Shown: positions 56,004 through 64,000 of the stretch, in pieces | Numbering within the stretch: position 1 is the stretch's first letter | Layout of the letters: each line of letters begins with the position of its first letter | From: Nostoc sp. LEGE 06077 | Lineage (GTDB): Bacteria; Cyanobacteriota; Cyanobacteriia; Cyanobacteriales; Nostocaceae | DNA: 64,000 nt | Direction: 5' to 3' | Assembly (NCBI RefSeq): GCF_015207705.1 | Contig: NZ_JADEWI010000023.1 | Location: forward strand, 22,001 to 86,000 | Program-made: the position numbers and the translations under genes | Notes under the pieces: generated by a model | The model's input: the letters and a program-made list of their open reading frames with translations, nothing else | Databases searched by the model: none | Told to the model about the DNA's origin: nothing

Positions 56004-58232
56004 GTGGTTCAGACTAGTCTTAATCCCAGTGTAAATACAATTGCTGACACAGAGCCGGGTTATGGACAACTATTAGCAGTTTTTATTCGCAGGTTTCCTT
56101 GGTTTGTGGCAGTATTTGTGGCTTCAATTGCAATGGCAGCAATTATGACTGCTAAGACAAAGCCTACTTACAAAAGCTCAATGCAACTGCTAGTAGAGCC
56201 TAACTATCAAGGTAAAAAAGAAACAGGTGGAGTAGAAAATCAGTTTACTGAATCCAATGTAGAGATAGACACAGCTACCCAGCTAAATCTTATGCAAAGT
56301 TCAGGACTGATTCAAAAAGCAGTTGATAAACTTCGTCGGGAATATCCAGACATCAGTATAGGTGAGATTAAAGGTGCTTTAGCGTTAAATCAATTAAAAA
56401 GCAAAGAAGATAATGTCGCCACAAAAATTTTCCAAGTAGAATACACCGATAGAGACCCGGTGAAGACGCAAAAAGTATTGACGGCTGTTCGGGAAGTTTA
56501 TGTTGAATACAACAAACAACAACAGGATTCTCGTCTACAAAAAGGGCTGCAAATTATTCGGGAACAGTTGAGTAAGGCCAGTGAAGAGGTAAACGCAGCT
56601 GAGTCAAATTTGCAAAGATTCCGCCGCAACCAGAATTTAATCGATCCAGTGGCTCAAGCCAAAGCCCTAGAAGATGCGTTGAATAATGTTGAGCAAGAAC
56701 GCCGCACAACGCGCTCTCAATATCAAGAAGCCATAGCACGGCAAAAATCTTTAGAAGAACAACTTAACCGTTCTCCCCAAAATGCCTTAGTTGCTTCTCG
56801 CCTGAGTCAGTCTACTCGCTATCAAGGGTTACTCAACGAAATCCAAAAAACTGAACTAGCACTAGCTCAAGAACGCTTGCGCTTCACAGATGAAACGCCC
56901 AATGTGCAGAAGTTGCAAGAACAATTGACTAGCCAAAAAGCATTATTAGAACAAGAAGTAGGTAGGACTTTAGGTACAAAGTCTTATGGCGTAGTTAGTT
57001 CTAGAGACTCGCTGTTAGAACAGGGACAGTTTGGCCAAATTGATTTAAACCTTGCTAGTCAACTAGTAGAAACCCAAACAACTATAGTTGCGTTGAGCGC
57101 CCGCGATCAAACTTTGGCGCAAAAAGAAACTCAATTACGGCTGGAAATCAAACGCTTCCCGCCTTTGTTAGCTTATTACAATCGCATCCAACCACAGCTG
57201 CAATTTAGCCGGGAAAGGTTAGAGCAACTGTTAAGAGCCGAACAACAATTGCGTCAAGAACTAGCCAAAGGTGGATTTAATTGGGAAGTTGTGGAAGAAC
57301 CTCACAATGGCGTACAGCTAGGCCCCAACTTACAACAAAATCTTTTATTAGGTGCTGTTGTGGGGTTAATGTTGGGAGGTATTGCGGCCTTTTTACGGGA
57401 GGCTTCTGATGATGCTGTACATACAACTGCTGAGTTAGAAAAACAAGTAGCTTTACCTTTGTTGGGAACAACACCCAAACTTCCCCCAGCCAAAGCCAGA
57501 GATTCAATTATTAAGTTGCCTTTTGGTAAGCCAGAAACATCTGCGCCTTGGACAATTCAGGTGTTACAGTCGCCACCTCGTTGGGAATCGCTGGATTTAA
57601 TTTACAAAAATATTGAACTGCTCAATACTGTATCTAGTTTGAAGTCTTTGATGATTACTTCAGCGTTACCTGATGAAGCGAAATCTGGTATGGCGTTGGG
57701 TTTAGCGATGAGTGCGGCGCGGTTACACAAACGAGTACTACTAATTGATGCTAATTTACGCGATCCCAGTTTGCACGAACAGCTAAATTTGCCGAATGAG
57801 CAAGGACTATCAACTTTACTCAGTAGTGAAGTGACATTACCAAATCAGATTGGGATTCAATCTTTAGGTTCAGCCTACATCGATATTTTGACGGCGGGGC
57901 CGAAACCTACCGATCCGGCGCATCTGTTGAGTTCTCCCCGGATGATCCAACTGATGCGAACCTTTGAAGATAACTATGATTTGGTACTGATAGATGCACC
58001 ACCAGTCTTAGGATTGGTAGATGCTATGTTAACAGCATCGTCCTGTCGCAGTGTGGTGTTGGTAGCTAGTATGGGTGTTGTGACTCGCAACCAACTTGCT
58101 CAAGCTACAGGTATGTTGAGGAAGCTAAATCTGATTGGAGTCGTAGCTAATGGCGTTTCTAGCTCTGACAGTAGTTTTGTCCAATATCCCAAAGAATATC
58201 GTTTGGCTTTGAAACAAGCAGTAGAGAAATAG
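56004..58232 (+). CDS. Wzc-like polysaccharide co-polymerase with degenerate tyrosine kinase domain
   Basis: A 742-residue inner-membrane protein controlling polymer length or export. A first membrane segment (about 33-50) precedes a large periplasmic coiled-coil region, and a second (about 441-457) leads to a cytoplasmic BY-kinase-like domain (about 515-735). Walker B LVLIDAPPV (Asp664) and Walker A' VLLIDANLRDP (Asp582) are kept. But the P-loop reads SALPDEAKSG around Lys560 where GEGKST is usual, and there is no C-terminal tyrosine-rich cluster. The kinase may be inactive or only bind nucleotide. GTG start with AAGGA eight bases before it. It corresponds to alr2833 of the HEP island. A strong terminator follows. 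Confidence 0.88.
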   Translation: MVQTSLNPSVNTIADTEPGYGQLLAVFIRRFPWFVAVFVASIAMAAIMTAKTKPTYKSSMQLLVEPNYQGKKETGGVENQFTESNVEIDTATQLNLMQSSGLIQKAVDKLRREYPDISIGEIKGALALNQLKSKEDNVATKIFQVEYTDRDPVKTQKVLTAVREVYVEYNKQQQDSRLQKGLQIIREQLSKASEEVNAAESNLQRFRRNQNLIDPVAQAKALEDALNNVEQERRTTRSQYQEAIARQKSLEEQLNRSPQNALVASRLSQSTRYQGLLNEIQKTELALAQERLRFTDETPNVQKLQEQLTSQKALLEQEVGRTLGTKSYGVVSSRDSLLEQGQFGQIDLNLASQLVETQTTIVALSARDQTLAQKETQLRLEIKRFPPLLAYYNRIQPQLQFSRERLEQLLRAEQQLRQELAKGGFNWEVVEEPHNGVQLGPNLQQNLLLGAVVGLMLGGIAAFLREASDDAVHTTAELEKQVALPLLGTTPKLPPAKARDSIIKLPFGKPETSAPWTIQVLQSPPRWESLDLIYKNIELLNTVSSLKSLMITSALPDEAKSGMALGLAMSAARLHKRVLLIDANLRDPSLHEQLNLPNEQGLSTLLSSEVTLPNQIGIQSLGSAYIDILTAGPKPTDPAHLLSSPRMIQLMRTFEDNYDLVLIDAPPVLGLVDAMLTASSCRSVVLVASMGVVTRNQLAQATGMLRKLNLIGVVANGVSSSDSSFVQYPKEYRLALKQAVEK

Positions 58233-58251
58233 TAAAAACGATACATTTTAG

Positions 58252-58299
58252 ATATGTGCGATCGCTCTTTTGGTAGAGGCGATCGCACATATTTTTTTT
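58252..58299 (+). terminator. Strong HIP1-containing intrinsic terminator
   Basis: A 14-base stem, atatgtgcgatcgc at 58252-58265 with gcgatcgcacatat at 58279-58292, is followed by a run of eight T. It lies 19 bases after the Wzc-like gene and separates it from hepC. Both arms contain a HIP1-type octamer. Confidence 0.88.
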
Positions 58300-58841
58300 G
58301 CACATTTCTGCCAAAATAAATGTCTTGCTCAAACATTTTTATTGTTAAAATTAAATCCTCTTTACGTATGAAAAATTCAGTATATTCATATCTACTTTAT
58401 AATTATGATCTTTAATTCCTACTAATTTAAAGACTAAATAAAGAATCTACTTCAGTATATAGTCATTTCTACAGACTCTTATATCCTAGAGATTAAAGCT
58501 CCTTTCAAGCAGCTAAAAGATAAAAGTGGACTAGTTTTCTTCGACTCAACAAATTAACAACCAAGGTAGACCAAATCCCACAAACTTACCAAGGATGGAG
58601 CAAAAGAGTAATTGGATGATTTACCTCTACATCTATCCAATATCTTTGCTATCTAAAAAACAGCGAGTTTACCTGCAAGATTTCCCCAAATATTGATTGC
58701 TATCTACCTAGTTATTATCTTTGTTATTTCGCCATCTTCAGAGCAGCAAACTTCTGCAAGATGAATATTTGAAGCATATTTTTGTCATCAGTCATCTACT
58801 AATTTTGAGAGCAAGACAAGATTCAGATCAAAGTCTTTGGC
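58300..58841 (+). other. Upstream region of hepC
   Basis: About 540 AT-rich bases after a terminator, so hepC must have its own promoter here. In Anabaena the hepC and hepA region is induced in developing heterocysts through a long upstream region. I see no certain NtcA site, TCCGGA motif or gene. Confidence 0.45.
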
Positions 58842-59636
58842 ATGAATCGCCTTCGAGATCAGCAATTTATTATCGTACTAATCCAAAGACACATGACTAG
58901 CTCATTAGTTCGTACTCTACAGACTGCTTATAGTGCAACTCCGTCAAGCACTGCATACTGCACACTCCAATGGCGGCGAGGTCAGTTGTTAGTCAAGTCC
59001 CCCGATAAACTTCAACAGCCATATTTACCAGCTTTAGAAAACAAGCAATTATTAATTGATTGCTTAAAACATTCTCCGGTGAATTTGGTCAGTGTAGACC
59101 CTAAAATTGGTGAGACTTGGGTAAAGTTTTGGGCGGATGCTTGTAAAGAAGCTCATAAGCCGATGTTTCTTTACGGATCTTCAGAAAATTTACTGTTTAA
59201 ACAAAATAGCCAACCTTGGAGATGGTTCCTGCGAATCATTGATTGGATTGCGGCTTTAGCGATGCTGCTATTACTAACTCCAGTCATGATGATATTGCTT
59301 GTCTTGTTGCAAATTACCTCACCTGCATCACTATTTTCTGGTGAGTGGTATGTAGGAGAACGCGGTAAACTCTTTCGAGCTATTAAGTTCTCTACCACAA
59401 CCAAGCGCAACATTACACCGTTAGGTCGTTGGATGCGTCAATATGGTCTCGAAAATTTACCACAGTTATTCAATGTACTGCGGGGTGATATGAGTTTTAT
59501 GGGGTCTCGTTGTTGGACTTTAGAAGCAGCTATCCGATTGAGTGCAGAAGCACAACTACAACTTAATCAATTACCTGTCATTACAAGTTCTTGGCCAGTC
59601 CAGACAGAATCAAACTTAATAATTAATAATTCATAA
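58842..59636 (+). CDS. hepC: HepC-like sugar-phosphate transferase
   Basis: A 264-residue member of the bacterial sugar transferase family (PglC/WcaJ type), which loads the first sugar-phosphate onto a polyprenol carrier. An N-terminal domain of about 125 residues precedes a membrane helix (131-157) and the transferase core with LENLPQLFNVLRGDMSFMGSR. The catalytic Asp-Glu dyad of the family (LDELPQ) is here Glu204-Asn205, and the KFRTM block is KFSTT. It lies directly before hepA as in Anabaena (alr2834), where it is needed for the heterocyst polysaccharide layer. The start may be ATG 58893 instead of 58842. Confidence 0.83.
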   Translation: MNRLRDQQFIIVLIQRHMTSSLVRTLQTAYSATPSSTAYCTLQWRRGQLLVKSPDKLQQPYLPALENKQLLIDCLKHSPVNLVSVDPKIGETWVKFWADACKEAHKPMFLYGSSENLLFKQNSQPWRWFLRIIDWIAALAMLLLLTPVMMILLVLLQITSPASLFSGEWYVGERGKLFRAIKFSTTTKRNITPLGRWMRQYGLENLPQLFNVLRGDMSFMGSRCWTLEAAIRLSAEAQLQLNQLPVITSSWPVQTESNLIINNS

Positions 59637-59793
59637 TTACTAATTATTGACTGCTATCTTCTCTATTTAGCTCCAAACCTCTCCAAGCAGTGCGGTAATT
59701 GATGACTTCATTTGCCGCACTTAAGCTAGAGCCAAATAATCACAGAGCATCTATAGCAACCTGTAGGAATTAGGAAATATTTGTTCAAAACTC

Positions 59794-61644
59794 ATGCTTG
59801 TTAAACTAAAACAACAATTAAACAATTTATTTAAGGCGAGTAAATTCTGGCAAGAAAACTATCTCATATTGCGAGAATTTAAACATTTCCGCAAAGTTGC
59901 TATATTTGCTTTAGTATTTTCCTTCTTAGCAGCCACATTTGAAGGCTTTAGTATTGGGTTTTTGCTTTCGTTTTTGCAAAATTTAACTAATCCCAATGCT
60001 AAACCTATTCAAACTGGTGTCGAGTGGTTTGATATCTGGATTTTAGCCGCCAATACTTCGGCAGTTAGTAGACTATATCGCATATCTTTGCTGATTTTAT
60101 TGAGTACTTGGATAAGAGCTGGTTTCAATTACTTGGCACAAGTATATACAGAAAGCACTCAACTTTATTTAGCCGATCGCCTGCGTAAGCAAATTTTTGA
60201 ACAGTTGCAAAGTTTACCTTTGAGTTACTTTGCAACAACGCGTTCTGGTGAACTGATAAATACAATTACCACAGAAATTGAACGCATTAAACAGTGGTTT
60301 AGCGGTGCGGCTTTTTTGATGACTAGAACTATCACTGCCACTGTCTACTTTATCTCGATGTTTTTATTATCATGGCAGTTGTCTATCATTTCTCTACTTT
60401 TATTTACCTTAGCAGGTGTAGGTTTATCAACCCTCAATGCGCGTGCTAGAGAAACAAGTTTTAGTACTTCTATTGCTAACGGTCACTTTACTTCCACAGC
60501 CATAGAATTTATTAACGGAATTCGCACCGTACAGGCGTTTGGTACTCAAGCTTTTGAGCGACAACGATTTTATCAAGCTAGTGATAATGTAGTCAGTACT
60601 TCCAAAAAAGTTATCTTAATTTGGGCATTGGTGAGACCTCTAGCCGAAAGTATAGCTAGTACAATTCTCATCGGCATGATTATTTTTGCTTTTACATTTT
60701 TTGTGGTGAATGGCACCCTCCAGGTAGCGTCATTACTCACATTTTTCTTTGTGTTATTTCGAGTTGTACCCATTATTCAAGATATTAATGGTACGAGAGC
60801 GCATCTGAGTACACTTGTAGGTGCAGCAGACAACATCAAAGATTTAGTGAGAACTGATGATAAAACCTACTTACATAATGGCAAAATTAAATTTGCTGAG
60901 TTAAAACATTCTATTGATATTGTTTCTGTAGATTTTGGTTATGACCCCAATCACTTAGTGCTAAATAATGTTACATTAAGCATTGAAAAAGCCAAAACTA
61001 CAGCGTTAGTCGGTGCAACTGGCGCAGGTAAAAGCACCTTAATTGACTTAATTCCGAGATTTTACGACCCGACAGAAGGTCATGTGATGATTGATGGAAT
61101 TGATGTTCAAAAATTTGACATAACTTCATTGCGACATAAAATTGCAGTAGTCAGTCAAGACACATTTATTTTCAACACTTCTGTTTGGCAAAATATTGCT
61201 TATGGGACAACCGGCGCAACCGCAGCAGATATTCGAGAAGCTGCGCGTCTAGCAAATGCGCTGGAATTTATTGAAGAAATGCCCGAAGGTTTTGACACCA
61301 AATTAGGAGATAGAGGCGTAAGATTATCTGGAGGACAACGCCAGCGAATTGCGATCGCACGGGCTTTGCTACGTGACCCAGAAATTTTGATTTTAGATGA
61401 AGCCACCAGCGCCCTAGATTCCGTCACCGAACGCTTGATTCAAGAATCATTGGAAAAACTATCTGTAGGTCGGACAGTAATTGCGATCGCTCACCGTCTT
61501 TCTACTATCGCCAACGCCGATAAAGTCGTTGTTTTAGAACAAGGGCGCATCGTTGAACAAGGTAAATATCAAGAACTCCTAGAGCTAAAAGGCAAGCTTT
61601 GGGAGTATCACAAGACTCAATACGAAATGGGTCAAGCGGGGTAA
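59794..61644 (+). CDS. hepA: HepA, ABC exporter for heterocyst envelope polysaccharide
   Basis: A 616-residue half-transporter joining membrane and ATPase domains. About six membrane helices lie in residues 33-330. The nucleotide-binding domain (about 370-610) has Walker A GATGAGKST (407-415), signature LSGGQRQR (511-518), Walker B ILILDE (531-536) and the switch His567 (IAIAHRLST), all intact. A homodimer in the inner membrane would export or flip polysaccharide or its lipid-linked units. HepA (alr2835) of Anabaena is required for the envelope polysaccharide layer of heterocysts. It lies 157 bases after hepC on the same strand. The ATG lacks a close ribosome site. Confidence 0.93.
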   Translation: MLVKLKQQLNNLFKASKFWQENYLILREFKHFRKVAIFALVFSFLAATFEGFSIGFLLSFLQNLTNPNAKPIQTGVEWFDIWILAANTSAVSRLYRISLLILLSTWIRAGFNYLAQVYTESTQLYLADRLRKQIFEQLQSLPLSYFATTRSGELINTITTEIERIKQWFSGAAFLMTRTITATVYFISMFLLSWQLSIISLLLFTLAGVGLSTLNARARETSFSTSIANGHFTSTAIEFINGIRTVQAFGTQAFERQRFYQASDNVVSTSKKVILIWALVRPLAESIASTILIGMIIFAFTFFVVNGTLQVASLLTFFFVLFRVVPIIQDINGTRAHLSTLVGAADNIKDLVRTDDKTYLHNGKIKFAELKHSIDIVSVDFGYDPNHLVLNNVTLSIEKAKTTALVGATGAGKSTLIDLIPRFYDPTEGHVMIDGIDVQKFDITSLRHKIAVVSQDTFIFNTSVWQNIAYGTTGATAADIREAARLANALEFIEEMPEGFDTKLGDRGVRLSGGQRQRIAIARALLRDPEILILDEATSALDSVTERLIQESLEKLSVGRTVIAIAHRLSTIANADKVVVLEQGRIVEQGKYQELLELKGKLWEYHKTQYEMGQAG

Positions 61645-61674
61645 TAAATTACTCGATAAATTCTGTAGAGGCGT

Positions 61675-61772
61675 TATAGCAATTCTCAGGTAGATGAAAT
61701 ACACCCCACCCGCGCTGTCGCGCACCCTCCCCTTACCAAGGGGAGGGTTGGGGAGGGGTAATTTTGTAACCC
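61675..61772 (+). repeat. Direct repeat, left copy, flanking two glycosyltransferase genes
   Basis: It reads agcaattctcaggtagatg, then aaatacaccccacc, a cgcgctgtcgcg insert, and a hairpin accctcccctt/aaggggagggt ending in ggggaggggtaatt. The same sequence without the 22-base insert lies at 63934-64000 in the same orientation. Confidence 0.85.
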
Positions 61773-61860
61773 ACCAGAGTCGAAAACACTATATATACAA
61801 CGTCTCTATAAAAAGCTCATTTACATTTAATAATTTTTCTATATTTTTGAGGTGAATTAA

Positions 61861-62718
61861 ATGGTAAATATTGGCTACCATGCTGCCAGAATTCAAGGGC
61901 AATTTATTAGCAATTTATATACGAAATTGGTTGCTAAAATTAGCAAATTTCCTATTCAACAATCTCGCAAGGCTGATATCAACGTTTATTCTTTTTCTTG
62001 TGAAAGAGATTTACCTGTACAAGTTGCCAGCATTCGCTCATTTATTCGCCATGTTGGGATTCCTAATAAATTTACCGTCATCTCTGATGGTAGCTATACA
62101 ATAAATTCTCGGAATATATTATGCAATATTCACCCTTGTGTAGATGTTGTTGATTGGAAAGACCTAGCTAATCCACAAATTCCTCATTATATTTTTGACT
62201 ATGCCTTGAATCATCCCCATCGCCCCACAATGGCTATGTGGAGAAGATTAGCAGCATTGATGTCACTCTCTATTACAGAGCCAACAATTTACACCGATGC
62301 TGATATTTTGTTTTTTCCTGGGGCGACGGATTTAATTAAATTATGTGAATCTGATGATAGCTCTACTTGGTATTTACCTGATTGTAAACCTTCTTTAGAT
62401 GAGCGCATTCTTTTAGAAGCTACTGACAAACTAAATCCGGTAAATGCAGGCTTTTTTATTCTCAAAAAACAACTAGATTGGTACAATCCACTAGAAAGAG
62501 TAGAAAAATTTGTCGATTCACCTATCTTTTATACAGACCAAACTGTAGTGCATTTAGCTATGCATAATGACGATGCTAAACCATTGGCGGCAGATAAATA
62601 TATTATCAACGTAGATGACCAATTTGTTTATCCTGATCGTTATGCTGCTAAACATATTGCCTTAAGACATTATGTAAACGATGTCAGACACAAATTTTGG
62701 TTTAATGCCGGTCTATAA
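61861..62718 (+). CDS. Putative GT-A type glycosyltransferase of the HEP island
   Basis: A 285-residue soluble protein of the nucleotide-diphospho-sugar transferase type. The central block TIYTDADILFF carries the DxD motif (about residues 143-145), and NPVNAGFFIL plus FYTDQTVVHLAM resemble the later substrate-binding part of GT8-like enzymes. An N-terminal basic region could attach to the membrane. GAGGTG lies eight bases before the ATG, so it should be translated well. It follows hepA after a repeat and overlaps or abuts the next glycosyltransferase. It would add a sugar to the envelope polymer; specificity unknown. Confidence 0.75.
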   Translation: MVNIGYHAARIQGQFISNLYTKLVAKISKFPIQQSRKADINVYSFSCERDLPVQVASIRSFIRHVGIPNKFTVISDGSYTINSRNILCNIHPCVDVVDWKDLANPQIPHYIFDYALNHPHRPTMAMWRRLAALMSLSITEPTIYTDADILFFPGATDLIKLCESDDSSTWYLPDCKPSLDERILLEATDKLNPVNAGFFILKKQLDWYNPLERVEKFVDSPIFYTDQTVVHLAMHNDDAKPLAADKYIINVDDQFVYPDRYAAKHIALRHYVNDVRHKFWFNAGL

Positions 62719-62719
62719 A

Positions 62720-63871
62720 ATGAGCAAAAACGTAACCAATATACAAATGATTCATCACTGTACTAACACTAATATAAATGGAGGAGGAGGAATAGAAACT
62801 TATGTAGCTTCTTTAGTAAATTCTCGAATTATTGAAGTTAGCGATCGCCCTCTGGATTCTATTCAGATAGTGGATCAAAAGCAGTTCAAATTACTGCATA
62901 TTCACGATCCAGAATTTTTAGCAGATTTACGCGAAGAATGTCCGGCAATTTTTACCCTACACAATCACTGTAGCTACTGTCCCAGTGGCACAAAATATCT
63001 AGCCGACCGCGGCAAAATTTGCGATCGCGTGATGAATCCCCTTGGTTGTGTTTGGGGTCATCTAGTCGATGGTTGTGGTAGTCGGCGACCACAAAAAATT
63101 CTGGGTAATTGGTGGAATGCTGCCAATCCGCTGAGTAATTTGAAAAAACTGAAAATTCCCCTCATCGCTAATAGTGAATATGTGCGTCAGCAAATTATTC
63201 AGGCGGGTATATCACCAGAACGAGTAATGACGCTGCGTTGTGGTGTGCAATTACCCAAAGTTGCAACAGAAGCTCTGACTCGGACAATTTATCAAAATCA
63301 GCGAATTTTATTTGCTGGTCGGATTGTTCCCGATAAAGGTTTAGAGTGGTTACTCAAAGCCTTAGCCAAAACTGAGCGACATATTCACTTAGATATTGCT
63401 GGTGATGGTTGGGATAAGGCCAATATGGAAAAATTAGCCCATGACTTGGGGTTAAGCGATCGCATTACTTGGCATGGTTGGTGTAATTCTGACCAATTAG
63501 AAACCCTTTATCAACAGTGCTTGGCGGTGATTTTTCCCAGTCTTTGGCCGGAACCTGCGGGACTTGTAACATTAGAAGCTTATGCACGCTATCGGTCTGT
63601 TATTGCTAGTGCTGTCGGTGGAATTCCTGAACACGTACAAGATAACAAAACCGGGATTTTAGTTGCGCCTAATAATGTTGCACAGTTAGCAGCTGCAATT
63701 AATGAATTAGCCACAAATTATGCCAAAGCTAGATTAATGGGTGAAAAAGGCGAAGCTTGGTATCACGAAGAATTTACGATGGATGCTCATATTCAGCGTT
63801 TGTCAGAAATTTATAGCAAAACTATCGCTGAATTTCATGCTCGTGCAGAAAGTCTCAAGTCTGAAGTCTGA
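62720..63871 (+). CDS. Family 4 (GT-B) glycosyltransferase
   Basis: A 383-residue GT-B transferase. The N-terminal lobe includes NINGGGGIETYVASLV and FTLHNHCSYCPSGTKYL. The donor lobe has ILFAGRIVPDKGLEWLLKAL and the E-x7-E nucleotide-sugar motif LWPEPAGLVTLEAYARYRSVIAS (split: PEPAGLVTLEA is the core). Start is taken as ATG 62720, one base after the previous stop, implying coupled translation. ATG 62681 would overlap the neighbour by 38 bases. In order it fits the transferases after hepA in the Anabaena HEP island (alr2836/alr2837). Later genes of that island lie beyond the window. Confidence 0.88.
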   Translation: MSKNVTNIQMIHHCTNTNINGGGGIETYVASLVNSRIIEVSDRPLDSIQIVDQKQFKLLHIHDPEFLADLREECPAIFTLHNHCSYCPSGTKYLADRGKICDRVMNPLGCVWGHLVDGCGSRRPQKILGNWWNAANPLSNLKKLKIPLIANSEYVRQQIIQAGISPERVMTLRCGVQLPKVATEALTRTIYQNQRILFAGRIVPDKGLEWLLKALAKTERHIHLDIAGDGWDKANMEKLAHDLGLSDRITWHGWCNSDQLETLYQQCLAVIFPSLWPEPAGLVTLEAYARYRSVIASAVGGIPEHVQDNKTGILVAPNNVAQLAAAINELATNYAKARLMGEKGEAWYHEEFTMDAHIQRLSEIYSKTIAEFHARAESLKSEV

Positions 63872-63933
63872 CATGGAAAAACACTTATATAGCAATCATC
63901 AATGATTTACAAATATCTCTACCTGTTTGTTTA

Positions 63934-64000
63934 TATATCAATTCTCAGGCAGATAAAATACACCCCACCTTGCCAAGGGGAGGGTTGGGGAGGGGTAATT
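63934..64000 (+). repeat. Direct repeat, right copy (reaches window edge)
   Basis: It reads tcaattctcaggcagataaa, then atacaccccacc and ttgccaaggggagggttggg ending gaggggtaatt. It matches the copy at 61675 in the same orientation, without the inserted 22 bases. The element may continue past the window end. The bases 63872-63933 hold nothing else. Confidence 0.8.

Overview
The window comes from a filamentous, heterocyst-forming cyanobacterium (order Nostocales, Nostoc/Anabaena type). Evidence: very frequent HIP1 octamers (GCGATCGC), heptameric short tandem repeats between genes, cyanobacterial families such as DUF2808, DUF3352 and PATAN/PatA regulators, and above all a right-hand 18.6 kb block whose gene order matches the heterocyst envelope polysaccharide (HEP) island of Anabaena sp. 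PCC 7120, including hepC and hepA. No rRNA, tRNA, CRISPR array, intact transposase or phage gene was seen.

Layout. 1-3.1 kb: the 5' part of a zinc-ribbon protein, a PAS histidine kinase and an RluE-like pseudouridine synthase, all on the minus strand. 3.3-7.4 kb: a TPP riboswitch and thiC, then a single-chain BsuBI/PstI-type restriction-modification protein. 7.6-13.5 kb: a TM2/SHOCT protein, a helix-hairpin-helix protein, a long leader region carrying a 12-codon mini-ORF and alternative hairpins before an SDR, a GH57 glycosidase whose 3' end is duplicated downstream, and a caspase-DUF2808 protein. 13.7-25.2 kb: a histidine kinase with an altered N-box, a YcgR/YcgQ-type permease pair, an Ig-like/beta-propeller protein, a small palindromic mobile element, a wrecked Rpn-type nuclease gene, a coiled-coil protein and a CruA/CruP-type flavoprotein. 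25.5-40.1 kb: a TPR-CHAT protein, a Uma2 nuclease, citramalate synthase, a ThiO-ThiG fusion, a DUF3352 protein, two aldo/keto reductases and a PATAN response regulator. 41.0-44.8 kb: a VWA-PP2C-kinase triad of the TerY-P type. 45.2-63.9 kb: the HEP island.

How genes work together. ThiC (pyrimidine branch, riboswitch controlled) and ThiO-ThiG (thiazole branch) feed thiamine synthesis from two separate loci. The VWA, PP2C and kinase-TPR genes are closely spaced on one strand and should form one phospho-signalling unit. In the HEP island a CDP-sugar nucleotidyltransferase, an epimerase, an RmlC-like enzyme, two oxidoreductases and two tandem PhyH-type dioxygenases would make or modify sugars. 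Five glycosyltransferases and the HepC sugar-phosphate transferase homologue would assemble the repeat unit. A Wzc-like protein and the HepA ABC exporter would handle polymer length and export for the heterocyst envelope.

Repeats are the other strong theme: three copies of a composite dispersed repeat, three copies of one palindromic hairpin family, two short inverted-repeat elements, two direct copies of a GC-rich element around the last two glycosyltransferases, and heptamer arrays that supply start codons or have entered reading frames.
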